Source: Takashimella koratensis (Eukaryota; Basidiomycota; Tremellomycetes; Trichosporonales; Tetragoniomycetaceae). From it: 64,000 nt of DNA. Location of the stretch: contig BCKT01000001.1 in the NCBI GenBank assembly GCA_003116875.1, forward strand, positions 1,359,486 to 1,423,485. The letters are read 5' to 3'. Below are positions 39,101 to 49,201 of this stretch, piece after piece. Below the pieces are notes generated by a model that made no database searches, had not been told where the DNA came from, and was given only the letters and a program-made list of their open reading frames with translations. The first letter of the stretch is position 1. Every line of letters starts with the position of its first letter. The position numbers were made by a program, and so were the translations under genes.

Positions 39101-39760
39101 AATGTCCTCATGTTGGTCGCAATCGATCCTGATAACACGACCGGGACGAAATCTTTGTGAATCGTTGGCCCTCTCTGAGATGCATATACCTTACGTGTCA
39201 CTTGATGAAGGCACCCTCTACTCTTTTCTATCGAAGCGTTCCGTTACGGAGTTCAAAATGAGCTACAGCGTGAATGCTCTGGATACCGTATGGCCCTTGT
39301 TTTCCCTGGATCAGGATGACCACGTTGAATAGTCACATTGGAGACGCTCCCCAGCAGTCTTTGTAAAACACATATAGCTGAGGTGAGACGGCATAACGGA
39401 TCAGATCACGCCGAGCGGTATAGAAGCCACCCCTGGGGAAAGAACGCGGGTCGGCCGGAAATTCCTGAGAAAGGCGTGTATATCAGGTAGCTGCCGCTCG
39501 TTCATAGACATAAACCCGCTACGACGACCATTACTGTCTTCCACTGAGTTAGCCGCCTAGGTGTACAGTACAGTAATGGCCACTTCCGTTTATCTGCAAC
39601 CCTCATCCTTTGCTGGCAGTCGTACTACACCTTTGCTCAGTACTAATGTCTCCTTTTTGGCTTATTCGGGGACAGATCAGTAGTGGGGATCTCTTTTCTC
39701 TGCCCAGTCGTCAACCTTTCTTGAGGTGTTTGGATCCGAGGTGTAAGATATTGAGACCGA

Positions 39761-39840
39761 ACTCATCGTCGTCAGCGAAAAGCAGCTCCTTTATCGAGGA
39801 CGACTTGCGTCGTTTCTCGAATGCCAGCTGCGTCCGCCTT
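39761..39840 (+). repeat. Duplicated promoter segment of family-3 copy B
   Basis: Diverged partner of 38,101-38,180. Shared blocks in order are AGCAGCT, GGA-C, CTTGCGTC, TCTCGAA or CCTCGAA, and CCAGCTGC or CCAATTGC. Confidence 0.55.
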
Positions 39841-39877
39841 CACCTCAACAAACATGGACAGAACAGGAAAATTCACA

Positions 39878-39883
39878 TATATA
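39878..39883 (+). promoter_or_regulatory. TATA box, family-3 copy B
   Basis: TATATA lies 85 bases before the ATG at 39,963. Confidence 0.4.
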
Positions 39884-39962
39884 CAGCAGACACTCAAAAG
39901 AGTCACCCATCAAACCGACGTTTCTCTACTGCACATCAACCCACCAACACCTTCACGCCAGC

Positions 39963-41014
39963 ATGAGCACTAACCAGGACCCCTCTCATTTCACCGCAAC
40001 GCTGAATGGTCAGGATTCGATTTGGAAATTCTTTTGGGAGAGCGGGCCGAAGCCTGGGTCCCACGCCATATCAGTCACTATGATTTTTCAGTGACAAACT
40101 GTTAGGTTTCAACGGGTTGGGGATTCATCTCTCGACGCTATGGCTGCTATTTAACTCCACCAGATCGGCCTCGACCGCTTGCGCGTCGTTCATGCATCCC
40201 CGTTGTTTCCCGCGGCCGTAGCTGCTCGTAGGCCCGTGCGCCGCAGCGCTGCATCGCCACTACCAGTGGTCTTATTGTTCTCCGAGGCCTCGGCCTGCGC
40301 CACTGCGCCACTGCGCCACCTCTCAGCATCCTAGGTACTTCGGGAGCGCTTGGACCGCTTCAGGTGTCCTCGGACGTCATACCTGACACAAACAACGTCG
40401 CGTCGCTCATCTTACTCGATCTCAAGGGACAAAGATCTAAGCAGAAGGATTTTGATGTCACATCATACGACATGCTCTGCTCGCTCACACGTAGCTCACT
40501 CCAAGGTCGCTGTGACCTGGACGCAATAGTTTCGACAAATGTGGACAAGTTGATGATCAAAGACGAAGACGGGAAAGTAATCCTGGACAGTGCCAATCCG
40601 ATCCATTTCGCCATCCGTGTGGTCTCATGCAATTCCGGCCCTAACACCAACAGTGGAAGCCCCCGAAATACCTCACTCCCTTCACAGTTGAGGCAGATTG
40701 ACTGGCCCACCGACATTTATGCCGCTTTCAAAAGAACAGGAAAGATCGCGGACCCCCTCGAGTTTCGACGTGAGTCAGAGGATTCCAGCAGGTTAGTCGC
40801 GAATATCGATTATACATGGCTTCAGGTGACCTGTACAATTCCTTTCTCTAATTATTCGCATTATTCGCCCGCAGCAGTTCAGCTCGTAGCTTGTATCGAC
40901 CTGGAGAGCAAAGAGGGAAGTGTCTACAGTCGGGAAAAGATCGATGATAGCGTTTCCAAAATTAGTGGTGCTGCTCTTGAACTACTCACCTTTCCTTCAT
41001 TTCCTCCGACATAA
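39963..41014 (+). pseudogene. Family 3 copy B, interrupted by about 295 bases of foreign-looking sequence
   Basis: The N-terminus MSTNQDPSHFTATLNGQDSI matches copy A but stops after 42 residues, at about 40,091. Homology resumes near 40,370 in another frame (SDVIPDTNNVASL) and runs intact to 41,014 through NPIHFAIRVVSC, AVQLVACIDLESKEGSVY and ALELLTFPSFPP. The DNA between has no counterpart in copies A or C. The downstream part alone has no good ATG start. It is an interrupted member. The family role is unknown. Confidence 0.6.
40075..40370. other. Unexplained insert within family-3 copy B
   Basis: The segment is richer in GC than its flanks and has short repeats (CTGCGCCA three times near 40,292-40,318). 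A small inverted repeat (TCACT...AGTGA, about 40,075-40,095) lies at the left end. I see no clear target-site duplication and no transposase. Its origin is unknown. Confidence 0.4.
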
Positions 41015-41528
41015 ACTTCCTCTCGCGCGGGTGCATGGGCTAGATAGTGGACATGTTGGTAACGGTGATGACAATGGCAATAGCCGAGGAATTGTTTTCC
41101 TTTCAGTTGACCGGACAATGGCAGCAACCCGTTATGTTTACCACCGACTCAGCGGTCTCAGGCAGTAAGGACTCTTGCACTGTACACCGTATCTCCATAC
41201 TTTGTTCACTGCCGGTACTCTTTTGTTCAGAGACTTTCCTTTGGTTTGCATTGTTGTGAGTCCCCACCTTTCTTTGCACTTTTTGATTCCGAAAAACAAA
41301 ACGCGGAGGCAACATGCGTGGCAAAGGATTCAGTGCGGGAATTTTTTGACGGCAACTGGCTTCCTTTCTTCTCAGCAAACAGCTGCGGATAGCCTGCGGC
41401 TGGTAGCACATATAAAACCTCAGTACATATGTACAACTGCATAGCAGCTAAATCGACACACAGCTCGAATTTTGTATCTCACCATTCACTGTCAACGATT
41501 CTTCGTAAACGTTTTCATCTCGAACAAC
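41015..41528. other. Spacer and promoter of family-3 copy C
   Basis: No gene is supported. It contains a TATAAAA box at 41,411. Confidence 0.5.
41411..41417 (+). promoter_or_regulatory. TATA box, family-3 copy C
   Basis: TATAAAA lies 118 bases before the ATG at 41,529. Confidence 0.5.
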
Positions 41529-42359
41529 ATGAACGCCTTTCAAGATGCCAGTTCTACCGTAGCCGTGGATGGGGTAGACTTCAGGTGGGATAATCTCTTG
41601 GACGACTCGAGCCATCATTGGACCCAATGTCACATGCCCGACCGTGAATACGTTGGTCGACGTAACTTAGGGCTCGTGAATCAACTTGAAAGCCAGAAAT
41701 CTTTTCATGGACGCACTGAATTCTGGACACACGAGATGGTATCTACGTACAGCCTCAAGACCGGCATGAACGTCTCCAATCCTGGTCATACTGAGCCCTC
41801 GTTGGTGGACAAGATGTGCGTCAAAAAAGGAGATGATGGAGAGATTTTCGATCAAGTCAAACAGATCCACTTTGCGATTCGAGCGGTTTCATGTATCCCC
41901 GATCCGGATGCAGCCAGTTTCTTAGAAACTGCATATGCTCTGCCGTGGAGTATGATTAAAAGTGCAAGCAGTATTGGCTCAATGTTCAGACTGACAGAGA
42001 AAACAAACCAGCCCGTCAAGTTTCATCGCGTCCCTGGATCGACGAGTGAGGTGGTCGCTGAAATGACTTCTGATTGGCACCAATCTGTCACGGAGTTGTG
42101 GCTTCCACTCAACGAGACACAATTCACTTCAAAGCGGCTCCCATCAAAGGTTGCTGTCCAGGTCGTCGCATATGTCGACCTCGACAACAATGATAAGGAT
42201 ATTTACCGTGTGGAAGGTATCGACGATAACCAGTCCAAGTTGCACTTTTCGGCTCTTGACGTCCTACCTTTCCCACTCACTCTACCGCCACTCTCCGAGC
42301 CGCCAGAAGAGGGATGGCAGTTGATAGACCCCGATGCAGAGAGTGGAGCCGAGGCTTAG
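41529..42359 (+). CDS. Family 3 copy C, unrecognised protein, intact
   Basis: An uninterrupted frame of 276 residues has no intron. The ATG at 41,529 (MNAFQDASSTVAVDGVDFRW) matches family starts; an upstream extension is not conserved. Family blocks: an N-terminal FxVxxxxxxxxWxxLL pattern (VAVDGVDFRWDNLL), QIHFAIRAVSCIPD near the middle, PWSMIKSASSIGSMFRL, then AVQVVAYVDLDNNDKDIY, ALDVLPFPLTLPP and a final GWQLI. No signal peptide, membrane segment or known domain is seen. With A and B it forms one subgroup. Confidence 0.75.
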   Translation: MNAFQDASSTVAVDGVDFRWDNLLDDSSHHWTQCHMPDREYVGRRNLGLVNQLESQKSFHGRTEFWTHEMVSTYSLKTGMNVSNPGHTEPSLVDKMCVKKGDDGEIFDQVKQIHFAIRAVSCIPDPDAASFLETAYALPWSMIKSASSIGSMFRLTEKTNQPVKFHRVPGSTSEVVAEMTSDWHQSVTELWLPLNETQFTSKRLPSKVAVQVVAYVDLDNNDKDIYRVEGIDDNQSKLHFSALDVLPFPLTLPPLSEPPEEGWQLIDPDAESGAEA

Positions 42360-42951
42360 GTATGCCAGCTATCACTCCCCCTCCCATTGCTTTGGCCCCC
42401 CAAGACCTTGTCCTTTCCTCCTTTCAGATGCACACCATTTAGCGGCAGTCTACGAATACAGCAAGCAAAGAAAAGATAGTGGGCCATTGGTCAGGGGGAG
42501 TTCGGGGGGAAAGGAGGATGATGATAGGCCGGTGGAGGTTTTTTCATCATCTGTGACAAAGAGATAGCGTGCACCATGTTACGTGTTAGTTGGTCTGGAC
42601 GCATCCCTGGCAAAGTATTGCCGTGTCAGTACTGCGCTCTTTTGCAAAGTTTTGCCGTTTCAGTACCGCGCTCCTTTGTATTCAAAGACAGCCCGTTTCA
42701 CGGGGAAGCCTCGTCTTTTGTGGTCTTGGAACCACGGGGCATGCGCTGAAACATCATCTTCCGTTGATTTTTACGTGTCGGAGTCCTTAGTCGGAGCTGG
42801 AAGACGGACTCTCCGCACTAGATACCAATGACCAGCCCAGCGTTGAATAGCTCAACTTGCCTCCTCCAGATCCTCGATCGTCTCTTTACACTAACATTTG
42901 CCGCCAACACTTCGCACCACTACCGTCTTCAACCATCTTACCTTCTGCGCA
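42360..42951. other. Spacer between family-3 copies C and D
   Basis: No gene is supported. It holds a 34-base tandem duplication at 42,611-42,678. I see no clear TATA box before copy D. Confidence 0.5.
42611..42678. repeat. 34-base direct tandem duplication
   Basis: Two adjacent units begin CAAAGTATTGCCGTGTCAG and CAAAGTTTTGCCGTTTCAG and end in CGCTC-TTTG, differing at about four positions. Confidence 0.9.
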
Positions 42952-43707
42952 ATGAGCACGATTGACTCTGAGGCCGTATTCGCACTGCAGCTCAACAATT
43001 CGCCCACAAAGTGGCGCGATCTCCTGGAAGGGGAGCACGAATGGATCCAGTCTCCGAGCTCAACCCACCCCCATGGAAAATCTGTGGGCTGCGCCGAGTT
43101 AAAGAGGGACACATTGGTCCTCCGGAAGACAAGCACTGATGGGAATCATCGGTATTACGAACAATTCAATGCATCATGGTTTACTCTGGAAAGGGCCAAA
43201 GATCTTCTTGGCGTGGTACTTACCACAAACCATTCGCGCAACTCCATCATCGTAACGGATGTAGAAGGGGTTCCTCGGTTTTCTCCGCTGCAGTTGCAAA
43301 TCGGTACTCGGATTCTCATTGATAGCGCTGCTCCCACCAGATTTCTCGGGAGGAGACTGTACGACTTCGATCAACAGGAGACTTTTAGATGTCTTCAAGG
43401 TCCGTATCATATGCTTGCTAGCACTGAGAAACTGGACAGCGAGATCAAGTTAGAACGCGATCCCAAAAATCCGCACATCTTGTTGGCAAAATTGAGTTCT
43501 GAATGGACAGACGTGAATGTTCAACTGGATTCAGCCGACAAATCGGCTGATGGGGCAAAGTTAAGGGCCCTTACCCAACTCATCGCATACGTCAATACCA
43601 TGACTGACCGAGAGGAGTCGTTGGGTAATTTGTCTGATCACCCGTCTTGGAACGACTGGATCTCCCCGGCTTACAAGTACCTCGAGTATCCTGACATTCC
43701 GGAGTAG
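42952..43707 (+). CDS. Family 3 copy D, unrecognised protein, intact
   Basis: An uninterrupted frame of 251 residues has no intron. It starts MSTIDSEAVFALQLNNSPTK, then WRDLLEGEHEWIQSPSS. The mid block is YYEQFNASWFTLE. Later blocks are LTQLIAYVNTMTD and AYKYLEYPDIPE at the end. The IHFAIR block is strongly diverged. It is closest in layout to copy E, with a shared E/D-x-E-I-x-x-x-x-DPxNP element (DSEIKLERDPKNPH against DKEIRFDPDPNNPR). No known domain is seen. Confidence 0.75.
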   Translation: MSTIDSEAVFALQLNNSPTKWRDLLEGEHEWIQSPSSTHPHGKSVGCAELKRDTLVLRKTSTDGNHRYYEQFNASWFTLERAKDLLGVVLTTNHSRNSIIVTDVEGVPRFSPLQLQIGTRILIDSAAPTRFLGRRLYDFDQQETFRCLQGPYHMLASTEKLDSEIKLERDPKNPHILLAKLSSEWTDVNVQLDSADKSADGAKLRALTQLIAYVNTMTDREESLGNLSDHPSWNDWISPAYKYLEYPDIPE

Positions 43708-44312
43708 TATCTTTCACTTTCACCGCAACTCAATTTCCTCTGAAAACCTTATGCATATGGTGTGGCCGACAAAATTGCGTATCGATGGTTTATCCACCTA
43801 CAGAATGTAGCAGTGGTTGGGACCGGAAAAGGCGCAGTAACAGCTCTCATCTGCTGTCCCCAGTTTGTTGGTGCGACGACTCGGGAGCTAACGGCTGTCA
43901 GCGGTTGTCAGTGCAATGTGGGCAAATCGGCTGCATTTACCAATCAAAGGGAAAACAGCCTGGCCCCCAAAGAAAGTCCATGGCATATCCACTATCTCTT
44001 TCGCTGGACTGACGTCTATCGCTCTCCCATTGTAGGCTGAATTTGATTCCGAACAGCTGTGGTGCACTCCATTGTGGGCTATCATCTCCGCTTTTCGGCT
44101 TTGCACGGCCACATGCCGCTTGTTAGCTTCACGTCGCTCAGTCATCGGCGGCATTCTTCACATCCGACTTTCACAAGGAGCAAACTCAGCCGAGCATGAG
44201 TGGGGCGGCGAATGTCAGATATAAGAACCTCCACCCACTTGCAAAGGGTGAGGATTCTCTCATCAAACTATCTGCTTATCCCAAATTGACTGAGATTTTA
44301 TCCATCAACCGC
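43708..44312. other. Spacer and promoter of family-3 copy E
   Basis: No gene is supported. A TATAAG box lies at 44,220. An open frame extends upstream of 44,313 but lacks family homology. Confidence 0.5.
44220..44225 (+). promoter_or_regulatory. TATA-like box, family-3 copy E
   Basis: TATAAG lies 93 bases before the chosen ATG at 44,313, which supports that start over the Met at 44,196, located upstream of the box. Confidence 0.4.
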
Positions 44313-45074
44313 ATGAATACCACAAGTCAACAAGACACTTCCTTCGAAGGTTATGTAGATGGCGTACGTCTTACTTGGAGAACCCTCCTGGCACGCCCAA
44401 CGGACTGGTTGCATGGACCATCGAGCAACATCAGCAAGACATTAGTGTCCTCCGGGACCAGTGCAGTGTTGGGATGCAAAAAGATGGAGTTTGCCAAGGT
44501 CGGGGGAGTGGGTCCGATCGTTTATCATCACTACTTTGCGTCCTGGCTCACCGCTACAGAAGGTGTCTCACGCAATGCCTGCAAACGTATATATACATTC
44601 CCACTCGTTAAACAGCAGTCGGTGTGTCAAATTCATGTTGCCGCTCGACTTGTCTGCTACACTGGCGTCGATGAGCAAGATGAAGAAAAATCGCAAGTAT
44701 TGCTGGATGACACCGCTATGTTCGAACTCTCCCAGGACATGCTCTCGATGCTCGCTACGTCAAGTCTTTTTGACAAAGAGATTCGATTCGATCCTGACCC
44801 AAACAATCCGCGACACATCAAAGCTGTTCTGCAGTCACCTGGTATGAACGCCACCATTCAGTCGTGCAATGAACAAAGCCACGAGCAAAAACACGAAATC
44901 TTAGTCGTTGCAGAGGTTGCTACATACATCGACACGGAGGCAGTCGATACTTACAAAGGTGATCAATGGAGCAGCCAGAATTTCTCACCGTTCGCCCCAG
45001 CGGCTCAGTACTTCACCTTCCCATCGCGACTGGTGAACCTGGTCTCTTTGAAATGGCCCAGCCAGCTTGCCTAA
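44313..45074 (+). CDS. Family 3 copy E, unrecognised protein, intact
   Basis: An uninterrupted frame of 253 residues from MNTTSQQDTSFEGYVDGVRL, then WRTLLARPTDWLHGPSS. Family blocks follow: VYHHYFASWLTAT, CQIHVAARLVCYTG, TAMFELSQDMLSML, VAEVATYIDTEAVDTY, APAAQYFTFPSRL. It shares DxTAxFELxxxxLSML with copy H, which links the D/E and G/H subgroups. The start choice rests on family alignment and on the TATA-like box. No known function. It is followed by the aldo-keto reductase gene and not by another family member. Confidence 0.75.
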   Translation: MNTTSQQDTSFEGYVDGVRLTWRTLLARPTDWLHGPSSNISKTLVSSGTSAVLGCKKMEFAKVGGVGPIVYHHYFASWLTATEGVSRNACKRIYTFPLVKQQSVCQIHVAARLVCYTGVDEQDEEKSQVLLDDTAMFELSQDMLSMLATSSLFDKEIRFDPDPNNPRHIKAVLQSPGMNATIQSCNEQSHEQKHEILVVAEVATYIDTEAVDTYKGDQWSSQNFSPFAPAAQYFTFPSRLVNLVSLKWPSQLA

Positions 45075-45743
45075 GATTTCTAATCATGTTCTCGACGGCT
45101 TAAAAGACTTCTTGTGAAGATGCGGATGCGTGAGGAGCAATGCATAAGATGATTTGAGATAACATGAGCTTCACCGACGTTGATACTCACCCGCTTCGAT
45201 GACCATTGAGTGGGTCATCTCTCGTTACCACCCAACGGAGACACCGCTCACCTTCTCTTTGACTTGGCCGAGAGTCTCCAGGTCTCGATGGAGCTCCCGG
45301 CGTTGACTACTCTCAAAGATTCCTTCACATTCGATGTTTCGCCACTCAATGTTCTCTCGCCTGCTCTTCCGCCGACGTTGACCTTCAACTTGCGGCCACG
45401 ACTCAGTTTCCCGTGTTGATGCTTGTGTTAACAAGCCACGGTTAGCCTTGCAGGGGAGCCTAAGAAAGAACCCAGTTAGCGGGGCTCCGCCGAAAGACAT
45501 GCATATTTTCGGTCAAGTCCGGTTGGACGATGGTCTCGGGAGACCAGCACCCCGGTGGGATTTCTCGGGGACATCGGGTCAGGTGGAGGCGAGTTGCGAG
45601 TGAGTGTTGATATCCACCTCATGGGAAGACGCTGTACGGAGTATGGAGGGCGTTGCCTATGTTCCCTTTATCTCAATTCTCTGCCAGCTAGTGATCATTC
45701 CTGCGTTTTTGCAGTATCACGCCCCACGCTCCACCACCTCACC
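45075..45743. other. Spacer before the aldo-keto reductase gene
   Basis: Short open frames occur on both strands near 45,210-45,500, but none shows family homology or splice structure. Nothing else is seen. Confidence 0.45.
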
Positions 45744-46884
45744 ATGGTCAAGACGTTCCAACTGATCGATGGGACCACGATCCCGGCTATCGCATGGGGC
45801 AATGGCACGTCAGGCATGCACGGCGGAGGTCAACGCGCAGTTGAGCTTGGGAAGCAAGTACTGGCTGTTGGGATTAGGCACATCGATACGGCTCAATACT
45901 ACGAAACTGAGGAAGAGACTAGGCTTTGTATCGAGGCCTCGGGTATCCCCCGCGACGAGGTCTACATCACTACCAAGAGTGAGCTGTGCGGATACCGCGA
46001 GTAAAAGGTCGATGAACCAAGCTGACTTGGAGCTCGGACTTGTTAGTTTGGAACACCGACGGCCCCCCTACACCCGAGAAGATCCGTGCACGCATTCAAG
46101 ATTCTATCCAGAAACTTGGGACCGTCCCCGACCTCTTGCTCATTCACAATCCCTACGTCCCCCAGGGCAACATTGGCGGGTTCTGGAAGGTCCTTGAAGA
46201 GCTTGTTGAAGATGGGACACTTAAGGGTACCACCCTAGGCGTCTCCAACTTCCGACCGCAGGACTTCGAAGAGGTCTTCAAGGTCTGCAAGATTAAGCCT
46301 GCGGTGAACCGTGAGTTTACCAAGCCCATGCGCCAGATGTACCACGTCTTGGGTACTATGCTGACTGTCAATACCTGTGGACTACCTGCAGAGCTCGAGT
46401 TCCACCCTTACCTGCTTGCTTCGTTGGACCCCGTCATGAAGATTCACAAGGAACACGGCATTCTCACCGAGGCGTTCGGCCCCCTCACCCCCGTCGTCAA
46501 GCACCCGACCGGTGGACCTCTCAAGCCGATTCTCGAGCGGATCGCCGCCCGCTTATCCTCCGAGTCCGGGAAAGACATCGACTCCGCATCTGTCCTTTTG
46601 CTTTGGACTCTTGGGCGGGGCATCATCCCCGTGACCACCAGCTCGAGGCCGGAGAATATTGAGAAACTTGGAGCCATTGAGTCGCTGCCCGTCCTCACTG
46701 CCGCGGACGACAAGGAAATCGAGGAAGCTGGGCGTAAGATTCATTTCAGGAACTATGTGAGTGATCCCTGCTTGGACTCAATCACTGAATATGGTGGCCA
46801 TGTCGCTGATTGTTGGGCAAACTCAATCAGACAACGCACTACAAAGAGGACTACCCGATTCCTGACCTTCCGTCGGACATTTGA
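45744..46884 (+). CDS. Aldo-keto reductase
   Basis: Four exons: 45,744-45,978; from 46,047 to a GTGAGT near 46,310; from about 46,389 to 46,756; and a short last exon ending SDI at 46,884. The fold is complete: HIDTAQYYETEEETR (catalytic Asp and Tyr), YITTKIW (catalytic Lys), DLLLIHNP (catalytic His), GVSNFRPQDFEEV, PAVNQLEFHPYL across the second splice, and ITPVTTSS-type cofactor loop as IIPVTTSSRPENIEKL. It reduces aldehydes or ketones with NADPH in the cytosol; the substrate is unknown. It splits the family-3 array between copies E and F and is not related to it. Confidence 0.9.
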
Positions 46885-47237
46885 GTCGGATTGTCTCCAC
46901 TCATGTCATCAAGACATCAGAGGCAACAGACGCATGCACGACCTTCATATCTACGCCAACTTTGCGTTTCGGACCAGGTGTCTACAGAACCGGTTAATGA
47001 ATGCCATATGCTAACTGCAGTCTGTGACCTAGTTCCACTCAATGTCGGCAACGAGCTGCAAGTGTTTTACCAATCCTTTCACGTTCAAGGACTTTTCCTC
47101 CCACAGCCTGGCCCACGTCATGGGCAGCAGAGCCTTCATACTCTCAGCCTTTCCTCCTCCCCGTCTGACGGCTCACACCCCGTACCCTGCTCAAGCGCTC
47201 CACGTTGGGGTGCAATTGGCCTTCCCCTCCTTGGCAA

Positions 47238-47250
47238 GTTCACGTTTCAG
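47238..47250 (+). promoter_or_regulatory. Shared upstream motif, copy F
   Basis: GTTCACGTTTCAG occurs 412 bases before the copy-F start. Related GTTCGCGTTTCAG is at 48,936 (copy G) and GTTCGCGTTTGAG at 50,702 (copy H). It may be a control site or duplicated flank. Confidence 0.35.
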
Positions 47251-47430
47251 CAGTCGATCATGGGGGAATGCTTGCGGATCCTTTCACTTTGTCGACTTTT
47301 GTGCAAGCCTCGAGCTCAGTGTCAAGCTCACGCTCGCCCTCCGGGCTGACTCTTAAATTGGTCAAGCATTCCAGATATAGCTCGACATGCCTTATGAGGC
47401 TGATACCAAGTCAATTGTTCCCCTCTCCCT

Positions 47431-47458
47431 CCCCCCCCCCCCCCCCCCCCCCCCCCCC
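47431..47458. repeat. Poly-C run, 28 bases
   Basis: Uninterrupted C; the true length may differ because such runs are poorly called. Confidence 0.9.
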
Positions 47459-47649
47459 TCTACCCATCTCCTTTTGCGCTGCTGCTGCTGCTCCTTCGCT
47501 CTTCTACTGTCTCCATACCCTTCCTTCCTATTCCCCCTCCTCTTCCCCCCCCCATTTCTAAAACCCCCCCTCTTCACTCTTCTCTTCCCCTCATACTCGC
47601 TTTTCGGTTCACTTGGGGTGTGCTCACCTCACAGCATTTGACAGCCACA

Positions 47650-48411
47650 ATGAAAGTTCCTAGCAATGAAGACAACTCATTCATTGTTAAAATGGATGAT
47701 CGTTCTCTCAGCTGCAAGGATCTCCTTCAAAAACCCGGAGTTTGGATCGCCCTCACAGCAGCGGCGGAAGCCTCACTTCCCTCGCCATCCGACCTGTCCA
47801 ACTTTACGGTGACTCTCACCAGGAGCCCTGATCAAGGTATCTACGTATGCTCTTACGTCTCTTGGATCACCGCCCCGCTGGTCCCCACCACGCTGGAACA
47901 TGCGCCCAGCCAGTGGGGATCGAACAATCCCACCAATTCGTGCAATCGCATCAGGATTTTCGAGACGAACATCGATTCGCCCGCTCGAGAGGTCCACTTT
48001 GCCGTTCGAATCTTCAGCTACGCGACCGGCAAATCGGACGCCAACGGGCCCTCGCTTTCCGGCCTGCCTTACGCAATGGAATTCGAACTCCCGAGAAGTC
48101 CGCTCGGTATGCTAGCTCAGACGACGACGCAGCTCCGAGGCGCTCAGGTTTCCGCCGGTGTACTCGGCAAACACATGCCGTTCACTGCTGTTGACATGGA
48201 GAAGACGAAATTCGTCAGAAGCTTTCAATCACCACGGACGGAGGCGCAGGTGTCATTGAAGAATGCGGAAGACGAGAGTTAGAAGAGCACCGTCTACGTG
48301 TGGGCGGAGTTTGCGGCCGAAATCGACACGACAAGGACAGCACCACGCCAACTGCTTTCGGCAAAACACCCCGCCACCGAATACTTCCAGCGCCCCTCGG
48401 CGCCCCATTGA
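47650..48411 (+). pseudogene. Family 3 copy F, unrecognised protein, in-frame TAG
   Basis: It starts MKVPSNEDNSFIVKMDDRSL. Family blocks follow: GIYVCSYVSWITAP, EVHFAVRIFSYATG and YAMEFELPRSPLGMLAQT. A TAG at 48,280-48,282 stops the frame after 210 residues. The same frame continues with VYVWAEFAAEIDTTRTA and HPATEYFQRP, which align with copies G and H (VKPQFAAYIDKTAT; ATAAEFFELP). The homology on both sides of the stop in one frame makes this a nonsense mutation. It ends at 48,409-48,411. No known domain. Confidence 0.6.
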
Positions 48412-48764
48412 CCACCGCAAATTGCCCCCCAATTCCTTGCGTGAGAGAGAGAAAATGACAGGTGATGGCAGAAAACTGAGGGTCACATACATGAGATGCC
48501 ATTTGACCACGAGCTTGTCCAATTTGTTACGACCAAGTCAACTGTGACTCAGTAGATCCGGCGAGGGTACAAGAGGAGACCACTTGCAATGTCCCCTAGT
48601 AGTCCAGAGCTTCCAAGCAAAGTGGGCGCCAAGGCCAGTACTCGAATCTTGACACTCTTTTCATGTTCAAAGACTCCGCTTCCAACATTACGGCCATGGT
48701 CAACTTCTCTGCCAAGTCCCATTCCAATACTCCGCTTTCAACCCCGCAGCCCTTTTCCTCCAGA

Positions 48765-48827
<63 letters not shown>

Positions 48828-49201
48828 CCTTTCTCTCTCTCTCTCGCCCCACCATGGATCTTTTCTGCTTCACGACCTGCGTACATTCAGCTCTTTCGGC
48901 ACTGTGGGGTTCATTTCACCTCCGCGTTTGGGGACGTTCGCGTTTCAGTTTTCCCCCTCTTGTTGTCTACTTTCCTTACCCTTTCATGTGGATGACCGCT
49001 CATCAGGCCGGGCTGTCTCGGTCGCTGATTGGTTTTCAAACCGCCCAAAATATTCAGACTCAGACGCTCATGGCTTATGGGGTGTAAGGCCATGTCGATG
49101 TCGAGTTGTCCCCACTATTTGCTCTTCTTCTCTCCTCTTCATCAACCAACATTCGCCTTTTCCGACTTACATCAGCCTCGAATCGTCTTGCTTCGACTAC
49201 C
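48412..49201. promoter_or_regulatory. Upstream region of family-3 copy G with a CT repeat
   Basis: No gene. It contains the (CT)n tract 48,769-48,844, the motif GTTCGCGTTTCAG at 48,936, and a block at 49,055-49,090 (CAGACTCAGACGCTCATGG, then CTTATGGGGTGTAAGG) homologous to the TATA region of copy H. Confidence 0.55.
48769..48844. repeat. (CT)n tract
   Basis: Uninterrupted CT to about 48,811, then CT with TTT and CCC interruptions. Confidence 0.9.

Larger units (their letters stand above)
39101..39962. other. Spacer and promoter between family-3 copies A and B
   Basis: No gene is supported. Bases 39,761-39,840 match 38,101-38,180, and a block near 39,650-39,720 (GGACAGATCAG, then GTCAACCTTTCTT) resembles 38,005-38,060. 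The duplication unit from A to B is about 1.64 kb and includes the promoter. Confidence 0.55.
46885..47649. other. Spacer and promoter region of family-3 copy F
   Basis: No gene. It holds a 28-base poly-C run at 47,431-47,458, CT-rich DNA to the ATG, and a motif GTTCACGTTTCAG at 47,238 that recurs before copies G and H. Confidence 0.55.
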
